Positions 1-6,800 of a stretch of DNA of 21,781 nucleotides are shown here, piece by piece. The DNA is from Planctomycetaceae bacterium UBA4732 (GTDB taxonomy: Bacteria; Planctomycetota; Planctomycetia; Gemmatales; Gemmataceae). Position 1 is the first letter of the stretch. Every line of letters starts with the position of its first letter. The notes below the pieces were generated by a model that saw only the letters and a program-made list of their open reading frames with translations, had not been told where the DNA came from and did not search any database. The DNA lies in contig DHJA01000187.1 in the NCBI GenBank assembly GCA_002404095.1, positions 1 through 21,781 of the forward strand, read 5' to 3'. Made by a program: the position numbers and the translations under genes.

Positions 1-42
1 CGATCCGGCCTTGCCGCACGGCGCCGGACGACGCCGATGAGG

Positions 43-98
43 GTAAGGCCGACAGACCCCCGTCGCTCGCCGTGTCGGCCTTACGGCCTTACGGCCTT
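43..98. repeat. Inverted repeat followed by a short tandem array
   Basis: Two perfect 12-bp arms (43-54 and 73-84) with an 18-nt loop form a potential hairpin. The right arm runs into nearly three tandem copies of the octamer CGGCCTTA (76-98). It has no coding potential that I can support. Confidence 0.7.
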
Positions 99-157
99 GG
101 CCGGCAGCGAATCCGAAGCGCTGACGGAACGAGCCGCGACCCTACGGGAGCGGTGGT

Positions 158-251
158 AGTGTCTCGGAATGCTGCGGCCCTCGCTTACGCTTCGGGTTAG
201 TGTCCATACCAACCCGAAGCGTAAGCGAGGGCCGCAGCAAACTGAGACACT
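158..251. repeat. Long interspersed palindromic repeat (hairpin) upstream of the GH51 gene
   Basis: Perfect 28-bp arms lie at 171-198 and 211-238 with a 12-nt loop. A second, outer pair of 8-bp arms (158-165 and 244-251) is also perfectly complementary, so the whole element can fold into a two-step cruciform. The arm core around CGCTTACGCTTCGGG is familiar from planctomycete intergenic repeats. It ends 68 bp before the start codon of the GH51 gene. It could act in the leader of that mRNA or as the terminator of an upstream gene. Confidence 0.8.
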
Positions 252-319
252 GCGAAACAGAGCCGTAGGATGGGTAAGGGCGCGACAATGCGTCTGTCGC
301 CGACTTTTGGAGGTCGAAC

Positions 320-2200
320 ATGACAAGTTGGGTCGCATTACTAACCACGGCCGCGTTGGCCGCGGTGCCGGACGCGACGATCCAAGTGGACGCCGGCAAA
401 GTGGTCAACCACACAACGCGCCTGATGTACGGCTCGTGCATTGAGGACGTGAATCACGAAATCTACGGCGGCCTATACGCCCAGCAAATCTTCGGCGAGA
501 GTTTCGAGGAGCCGCCAGGCGCCGCGACGGCCCAAGGGGAAGTGAGCGGCATGTGGGACGCTATCCGCACCGGCTCGGCGGTCGCTCATTATACCTGGGA
601 TGACAACGTCCCTTTCAACTCCGCGCACTCGCAGAAAATCGAGTTGCTCCGCGGCGACGGCACGGCCGGCGTCGCCAACCGCGGATTGAAGCGCTGGGGC
701 TTGTCGGTTCTCAAAAGACACTCATTCGCCGGCCGTCTTTATCTCCGCCAAAGCGGTTACGACGGCAAGGTTACGGTCGCCCTCCAGAGCGCCGCCGGCC
801 GCCACACCTATGCCAGTCAGGAACTCGGCCCTATCGGCAAAGAATGGGCGCAATACGATTTTTCTCTAAAAGCGAGTGCTAATGACGCTAATGCCCGCTT
901 CGCCGTATGGATCGACAAGCCGGGCGCCGTTTGGGTCGATCAGGTGTACCTGAGCGCGACCGGCGACGAACTGTTTCACGGTCTGCCAATACGCGCCGAC
1001 ATCGGCAAGATGCTCGTTGCGGAGAAGTTGGGCGTATTGCGTTACGGCGGCAGCATGGTCAACGCGCCGGGATACCGCTGGAAAACGATGATCGGCGACC
1101 GCGACCGTCGGCCGCAATACAAGGGCTGGTGGTATCCCTATTCAACCAACGGCTTCGGCATTGAGGACTTCGTCCAGTTCTGTCAGGCGGCCGGATTTGA
1201 AGGCGTTTTCGCCATCAACATGGAGGAGACGCCGGAGGACGCCGCCGATTTGGTGGACTATCTCAATGGCCCCGCCACGAGTACCTGGGGTCGAAAGCGC
1301 GCCGCCAACGGTCATTCAGAACCTTACGGGGTCCGCTATATCGAGATTGGCAACGAGGAAAAAACTGACGCGCATTACATCGAACGATTCAACCTGCTGG
1401 CCGAGGCCATGCACGCCCGCGATCCAAAGCTACAACTTATCATCGCGGCCTGGTGGGAGCCGGACAATCCGATTAGCAAACGGATCGTCGCGGAGCTGGA
1501 CGGCAAGGCGGCGCTGTGGGACGTCCACGTCGGCGGCGACGACCTGCGCGAAGGCGCGAATGTGGACCGTTTGTTTACCCGCATGAAGAAACTCGTCCAG
1601 GAATGGGCGCCGGGGACGAAGCTCAAGGCGTGCGTGTTGGAGGAAAATGGCGGCCGACACGACCTTCGGCGGGCGTTGGGCCACGCCCACATCCTGAACG
1701 CCACGCAACGTCACGGCGACTTCGTGCTGCTCGACTGCCCGGCGAATTGTCTACAGGCGTGGAAGCAAAACGACAATGATTGGGACCAGGGCCAGCTATT
1801 TTACACAAACCGCCAGGTGTGGGGAATGCCGCCGTATTACGCGCAGCAAATGGCGGCGGAGAATCATCAACCCTGCCGCGTCGCCGCGACTGTGAAGGCG
1901 CCGAACGATGATCTCGACGTGACCGTTCTCAGGAGCGAGGATGAGAAAACGCTGATAATCAAGGTCGTAAATGTTGGCGATAAAACGCATCGAACGGTCT
2001 TACAGATCGAACATTTCGGCCCGGTGGTTTCGTCCGCCGAAGTGTGGTTGCTTGGCGGCAAACTGGACGACGTGAACAGCCCGGAGGCGCCGGAGCGCGT
2101 CAAGACGGTGCGGTCAACATTTGAAGGGGCGGGGGAGAAGTTCGAGTACGAATTTCCGGCTTATTCCTACACGATTCTGAAGTTGACGCGTCGCCCATGA
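320..2200 (+). CDS. Alpha-L-arabinofuranosidase-like glycoside hydrolase (GH51 type), exported
   Basis: The 626-residue product probably removes terminal alpha-L-arabinofuranosyl groups from arabinan or arabinoxylan outside the cytoplasm. A short hydrophobic N-terminus (about residues 1-15, ending ALA) suggests a signal peptide. Residues of about 70-215 look like a carbohydrate-binding beta-sandwich. The (beta/alpha)8 catalytic domain follows, with LRYGGS and a W..MIGDRDRRP stretch typical of the family. The acid/base glutamate is E346 in EIGNEE, and the probable nucleophile is E441 or E442 in VLEENGG. The last 120 residues or so form the beta-rich C-terminal domain. The ATG is preceded by GGAGG at a spacing of six bases. 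The stop lies 2 bp from the end of a convergent gene. The family call is strong; substrate preference cannot be read from the sequence. Confidence 0.88.
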   Translation: MTSWVALLTTAALAAVPDATIQVDAGKVVNHTTRLMYGSCIEDVNHEIYGGLYAQQIFGESFEEPPGAATAQGEVSGMWDAIRTGSAVAHYTWDDNVPFNSAHSQKIELLRGDGTAGVANRGLKRWGLSVLKRHSFAGRLYLRQSGYDGKVTVALQSAAGRHTYASQELGPIGKEWAQYDFSLKASANDANARFAVWIDKPGAVWVDQVYLSATGDELFHGLPIRADIGKMLVAEKLGVLRYGGSMVNAPGYRWKTMIGDRDRRPQYKGWWYPYSTNGFGIEDFVQFCQAAGFEGVFAINMEETPEDAADLVDYLNGPATSTWGRKRAANGHSEPYGVRYIEIGNEEKTDAHYIERFNLLAEAMHARDPKLQLIIAAWWEPDNPISKRIVAELDGKAALWDVHVGGDDLREGANVDRLFTRMKKLVQEWAPGTKLKACVLEENGGRHDLRRALGHAHILNATQRHGDFVLLDCPANCLQAWKQNDNDWDQGQLFYTNRQVWGMPPYYAQQMAAENHQPCRVAATVKAPNDDLDVTVLRSEDEKTLIIKVVNVGDKTHRTVLQIEHFGPVVSSAEVWLLGGKLDDVNSPEAPERVKTVRSTFEGAGEKFEYEFPAYSYTILKLTRRP

Positions 2201-2202
2201 GA

Positions 2203-2412
2203 TTAGGGCAGCAAGAAGCGGCCGATCAGGACGCCGATGATTAGGGCGCTCACAATGGCCCCGGAGATCATGAGCCATTTACGGCGCGCGGCCTCGCGCT
2301 CGTACTGGGCCATGAGCTTCATCTTCGGCCCCGTACCAGGTGGGTACTGAGTTAATTTAAGAGTACGGACCTGATTCCGACCGGCCGTGGGTCTAGGCGG
2401 TAACTTGTCCAT
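2203..2412 (-). CDS. Small single-pass membrane protein of unknown function
   Basis: I do not recognise this 69-residue product. It has a basic, proline-rich N-terminus (MDKLPPRPTAGRNQ), a short charged helix (about residues 32-46) and one hydrophobic segment (about residues 46-66) just before the C-terminus, so it resembles a C-terminally anchored protein. An upstream in-frame ATG at 2490 would give 95 residues, but that extension overlaps the remnant gene at 2393-2617 in another frame and looks artificial, so I prefer the ATG at 2412. The start overlaps the end of the remnant by 20 bp, as expected if the two once formed an operon. No strong Shine-Dalgarno sequence precedes it. Confidence 0.5.
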   Translation of the reverse strand: MDKLPPRPTAGRNQVRTLKLTQYPPGTGPKMKLMAQYEREAARRKWLMISGAIVSALIIGVLIGRFLLP

Positions 2413-2617
2413 TGCTGTTCGACGCCTCGGTTTGGTATAGGAAGAGGGCGCGCTCACCGATGAGTTTTTCATCAAAGAACACCTGCACATAATATACCCC
2501 CGGTTCCTGGAATTTGGGAAGTGTCTGCGTCTGGTTTAAGGGCGGTAACACAATGGCGAGCCGGGTCGCGTAAGCGCCCGGAGTTGGTTCCAGCGACCGC
2601 GCTGAAACTCCGGGCGC
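2393..2617 (-). pseudogene. 3' remnant of a gene truncated by a palindromic repeat (DUF6941-like C-terminus)
   Basis: On the minus strand this frame is open for 74 codons without a plausible start. Its most protein-like part reads LPKFQEPGVYYVQVFF followed by DEKLIGERALFLYQ and ends at TAG (2393-2395). The PGxYxxxVxxDxxxxGE pattern resembles the C-terminal strands of small planctomycete proteins of the DUF6941 kind, though I hold that family name loosely. Upstream the frame runs into the 31-bp inverted repeat at 2555-2636 and meets a TAA there (2618-2620), and the 5' part of the gene is missing. The simplest reading is that insertion of, or recombination at, the repeat removed the front of the gene. 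It is unlikely to be expressed as a protein. Confidence 0.55.
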
Positions 2618-2636
2618 TTACGCGACCCGGCTCGCC
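2555..2636. repeat. Perfect 31-bp inverted repeat (palindromic element)
   Basis: The arms at 2555-2585 and 2606-2636 are perfectly complementary, with a 20-nt loop. The core (GGGTCGCGTAAGCGCCCGG) resembles, but is not identical to, the repeat at 158-251. It starts 14 bp beyond the stop codon of the ThuA gene, so a transcript from that gene would fold it into a very stable hairpin. There is no U-rich tail, so any terminator role is uncertain. It also marks the break point of the remnant gene at 2393-2617. Confidence 0.85.
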
Positions 2637-2650
2637 AAATAACATTCCGT

Positions 2651-3583
2651 TTACTTCAGCTTGCCCTTGCGGTCGAGGTTCTTGTCTAATTCCGCCTTAT
2701 CCAGCTCCACTTTAGCGCCTTCTTTCGGCACGTCCACGTTGGCGGACCACAGGATGGCGTTGACTACCAGCCGGCGGAAGTTCTCGTCGCCCCAGTTGTC
2801 GTGGAAATGGCCGCCCGTGAAGCCAAACGAGCGGCCGCCGTTGGCGCGGTCGAACGCCCACGCCAAAACCTCCTCGCGGCCGGGGTGTGTCTTCGCGTCC
2901 GCCGTGCCGCGTGTGTTGTCCGGCGGCGTCGCCTGGAGAATCGGTGTCACGCCCTTCATGTCCGATGCAAAGCGGATGTTGTAGTACCACTCGTCCTTGA
3001 TCGTGAACGGCTTGACGCCGCGAGTGATCGGGTGGTCCGGCCGCGATTTGATTTCCGCCGTCCACGTCGGGTTGGTCGAGAAGTCGGTTTCATAATAACC
3101 GCCCAGCCAACTCAGGATCGGGTCGGCGTACTTCTTAGGGTATTCCACCGCGTAATGGAGATTTACGAAGCCGACCTTGGCGTCCATCAACTTTTTCAGC
3201 TCCTCCATGTGCGTGGGTGCGAGGATGGGGTGGTTGCCGCCGCCGTCCATGTAGAACACGACGGCTTTGGCGTCTTTGAAGGTTTCTTCCGGGTTCTTCG
3301 GCCAGCCGTCGCGTGCCATGACCGGGTAGACGCCCGGCGTCTCTTGAAGCATCTTCATGAGGAGGGCGCTGCCGGCGAAGAACTCATGTTCGCGCCGGCC
3401 GTGGCTGGCGTGACCGGCCACAAGCACGATTTTAGTGAGCGACGGGTCGGTCGGTTGTTTCTCCAACGGTACGCCGGATTGGTCGTAAGGATCGTTGTCT
3501 GCGAGGGCCGCGAGCGCCACGCCTGCCATGCCGGCGAAGAGGGCGACCAACGCCGTCCGCCATACAAACGGTTTCGTCTTCAC
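2651..3583 (-). CDS. Secreted ThuA-domain protein (class I glutamine-amidotransferase-like fold)
   Basis: The 310-residue product has an N-terminal signal peptide (about residues 1-26, ending ALAALA) followed by a ThuA-type domain: IVLVAGHASHGRREHEFFAGS, the AVVFYMDGGGNHP strand, GFVNLHYAVEYPK, and a C-terminal FTGGHFHDNWGDENFRRLVVNAILW motif seen in planctomycete members. ThuA was named for trehalose utilisation, and these exported versions occur widely with sugar-related genes, but the reaction is not established. The likely start is GTG at 3583, preceded by AAGGAG at a good distance; the first residues MKTKPF then form the basic n-region. The last 20 residues are lysine- and aspartate-rich. 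A perfect inverted repeat lies just downstream. Confidence 0.85.
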   Translation of the reverse strand: MKTKPFVWRTALVALFAGMAGVALAALADNDPYDQSGVPLEKQPTDPSLTKIVLVAGHASHGRREHEFFAGSALLMKMLQETPGVYPVMARDGWPKNPEETFKDAKAVVFYMDGGGNHPILAPTHMEELKKLMDAKVGFVNLHYAVEYPKKYADPILSWLGGYYETDFSTNPTWTAEIKSRPDHPITRGVKPFTIKDEWYYNIRFASDMKGVTPILQATPPDNTRGTADAKTHPGREEVLAWAFDRANGGRSFGFTGGHFHDNWGDENFRRLVVNAILWSANVDVPKEGAKVELDKAELDKNLDRKGKLK

Positions 3584-3753
3584 GATGAGGTTCTCCTTGG
3601 GAAATAGCGCCGGCGACGGTGTTCGGGCCGGCCGGCGTGTTGTGATCTTATCCCGGCTTCAGGTAGACGGCACGGAGATCGACGCCCTGCCAACTTCGAT
3701 GACGGAATCGTTCTGCGGCGCCGGACGCCTGCTGAGGCCGGGCGACCTCACGA

Positions 3754-3782
3754 TGGCGAACCCTACGCCCAGCGGGTATAAT
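3754..3782 (+). promoter_or_regulatory. Probable promoter of the kinase/STAND/FGE gene
   Basis: A perfect TATAAT stands at 3777-3782. With a 17-bp spacer, the -35 position holds TGGCGA (3754-3759), which is a weak match. The predicted start of transcription would fall about 35 bp before the ATG at 3825. The rest of the 241-bp gap between the divergent ThuA and kinase genes shows no gene. The consensus -10 in GC-rich surroundings is the main support. Confidence 0.45.
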
Positions 3783-3824
3783 TCCCCGGGGATGACGAAC
3801 CACCCGACTTGACGGGAATGGCCC

Positions 3825-6800
3825 ATGAACGAACCCTACCAAACTCTTCCGCAACCGCCGATGGATTTGAACAAGATTGCCGTCGAGCAGCCGCAACGGA
3901 TCGGGCGCTACCGCATCGAACGAGTGCTGGGAAAGGGAGGTTTCGGCCTCGTCTATCTAGCGCATGACGAGCAGTTGCAGCGACTCGTCGCCATCAAAGT
4001 GCCGCACTCCAACCTCGTCTCCCGACCCGAAGACGCCGAAGCCTACCTGATCGAGGCCCGCACCGTCGCCAATCTCGACCACCCCAACATCGTGCCCGTG
4101 CATGATGTGGGCAGCACCGAGAACTTCCCCTGCTACGTCGTCTCAAAGTTCATCGAAGGCAGCACCCTGGCGGAGCGAATTAAGGCGAACCGGCCTTCCG
4201 TAGCAGAAGCAGCGGAAATAGTGGCGACGGTGGCAGAGACACTGCAATACGCCCACAAGCAGGGAATCGTTCATCGGGACGTCAAGCCCGGCAACATCCT
4301 CCTCGACACCCGCGGGAATCCATTCGTGGCCGATTTCGGGCTGGCCCTGCGGGAACAGGACATTGGCAAGGGGACCAGGTTTGCTGGAACGCCCGCCTAC
4401 ATGAGTCCCGAACAGGCTCGTGGCGAGGGACACCGGGTCGATGGAAGATCGGACCTGTTCAGCCTCGGAGTGGCCTTCTACGAATTACTCACGGGCAGGC
4501 GTCCTTTCAAGGCCGATACGGTAGAGGGAGTGCTGGAACAGATCATCAACAGCGAAGTACGCCCGCCCCGGCAATGGGATGACACAATCCCGAAAGAAAT
4601 GGAACGGATTTGCCACAAAGCCCTATCAAAGCGGGCCTCGGATCGCTACACGACCGGCAAGGATATGGCCGATGACCTGCGACACTTCTTGGAGCAAACC
4701 ACGGATGACGAGAAGGCGAGCCTCCGATGCAGGATTGCCACAGATGGGATTCCTTCCCCGGCCCCGGCATCGACGCCTGTTCCCAGCGCACCGCCGACCC
4801 CGACCTCGGATCAGCGGCCGGTCAAGATCGTCCCCAAAGGATTGCGCTCCTTTGACGCTCAGGATGCGGACTTCTTCCTCGAACTCCTTCCCGGCCCTCG
4901 TGACCGGGAAGGGCTGCCGGACAGTATCCGCTTCTGGAAGACCCGGATCGAGGAAAGTGATTCCGACAACACCTTCGCCGTGGGTCTGATCTACGGGCCG
5001 TCCGGTTGCGGCAAGTCGTCGCTCATGAAGGCCGGTCTGTTGCCGAGGCTGTCCAAGGATGTAATCGCCGTTTACGTCGAGGCCGCTGCGGAGGAGACGG
5101 AACCTCGTCTCCTGAACGGTCTGCGGAAACGCTGTCCGGCCTTGTCCGACAACCTGTCGCTGACAGAGACACTAGCGGCGTTGCGCCGGGGCCAGGACAT
5201 TCCTGTCGGCAAGAAGGTGCTGATCGTTCTCGACCAGTTCGAGCAATGGCTGCACGCCAAACGGGAAGCACAGGCCACCGAACTGGTGCGAGCTTTGCGG
5301 CACTGCGACGGTGGGCGGGTCCAGTGCGTCGTCATGGTGCGGGATGATTTTTGGATGGCGGCGACTCGCTTCATGCGGGAGTTGGAAGTTCGACTCGTCG
5401 AAGCTCAGAACTCTGCCGCCGTCGATCTTTTCCCGATCCGCCACGCCGAGAAAGTGCTGGCGGCGTTCGGCCGAGCTTTCGGCGCATTGCCTGATGGTTC
5501 CAGCGAGGCTAGAAAGAACCAGAAGCAGTTTCTCGAACAGGCCGTGTCCGGCTTGGCCCAGGAAGGCAAAGTCATCTCGGTACGATTAGCTCTCTTCGCC
5601 GAGATGATGAAGGGCAAGGCGTGGACGCCTGCTACGCTAAAAGAAGTGGGGGGCACGGAGGGCGTCGGCGTCACGTTCCTCGAAGAAACGTTCAGTGCGA
5701 CCACCGCTCCACCCGAACACCGCTATCACCAGAAAGCGGCCAGGGCGGTGTTGAAATCCCTGCTGCCCGACCCCGGGACGGACATCAAAGGCCACATGCG
5801 GTCGTATGCCGAGTTGCTGGATGCGTCGGGCTATGGGAACCATCCAAAGGACTTTGACGACCTGATTCGCATTCTCGACGGCGAAATCCGGCTCATCACG
5901 CCAACCGACCCCGAAGGCAAAGAGGAGGATTCAACCTCTTCATTGAAAATGGGCGAGAAATACTACCAACTCACCCACGACTACCTGGTGCCGGCGCTGC
6001 GAGACTGGCTGACCCGCAAGCAAAAGGAGACTCGCCGGGGCCGGGCCGAACTGTTGCTGGCGGATCGGGCCGTCGTCTGGAACGCCCGACCGGAGAATCG
6101 CCAGCTGCCTTCGCTGTCGCAATGGTTCCGTATCCGCTGGCTAACGGCAAAGAAGCGGTGGACGCCGCCGCAGCGGAAGATGATGGGCCGGGCGGCCAGG
6201 TACCATGCGTTGCGGGGACTGGTCGTGATCGTCCTTCTGTCCCTGATCGGCTGGGGCGGTTATGAGCTTCAGGGCACACTGAAGGCCCATGCGTTGTTGG
6301 ATAGTCTGCTCCGTGCCGAGACGACGCAAGTGCCGAACATCGTGGCGGACATGCCTCCCTATCGCCGCTGGCTCAACCCGCTGCTTCGAGACGCTTCCAA
6401 AGAGGCCGAGGCAAACAACGAACCTCGCAAACAACTCCACGCCAGCCTCGCCTTGTTGCCGATGGACCCCGGCCAGGTGGACTATCTCTACGGTCGGCTC
6501 CTCGACGCCGCCCCGAACGAAGTGCCGGTGATCCGTGATTTTCTGGCCCCGCACAAGGACGAGATGCTGGACAAGCTGTGGGTCGTGGCGGAAGCGCCGG
6601 AAAAGGGCAAGGAATCTCAACGGCTGCGAGCGGCTTCGGCGTTGGCGAAGTATGACCCGGAGGGCGAGCGGTGGGCTAATGTGCAGGAAGCCGTGGCGAA
6701 CGATCTGGTGACGGTGCCTGCGGTGTATCTGGTGCTGTGGATGGACTCGCTGCGTCCGGTGCGGGCGAAGTTGTTGGCTCCCTTGTCGGCGGTTTATCGA

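Larger units (their letters stand above)
1..319. other. Non-coding, repeat-rich leader upstream of the GH51 gene
   Basis: I see no credible gene in this stretch. Short open frames on both strands simply translate repeat sequence; peptides such as TNPKRKRG and TRSVSEG recur in planctomycete genomes as repeat translations. It holds a small inverted repeat with a short tandem array near the start, a stretch at about 121-155 that resembles a common interspersed repeat, and a long hairpin at 158-251. A GGAGG ribosome binding site at 309-313 serves the gene starting at 320. No convincing -35/-10 pair was found, so the promoter is unresolved. Confidence 0.6.

Noticed and set aside
81..444. Short open frames in the first 450 bases on both strands
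   Set aside because: They translate interspersed repeats and the 5' end of the GH51 gene and have no independent support.
2801..3607. 268-codon plus-strand frame opposite the ThuA gene
   Set aside because: Arg/Val-rich shadow frame with no recognisable motif; the minus-strand ThuA product is well supported.
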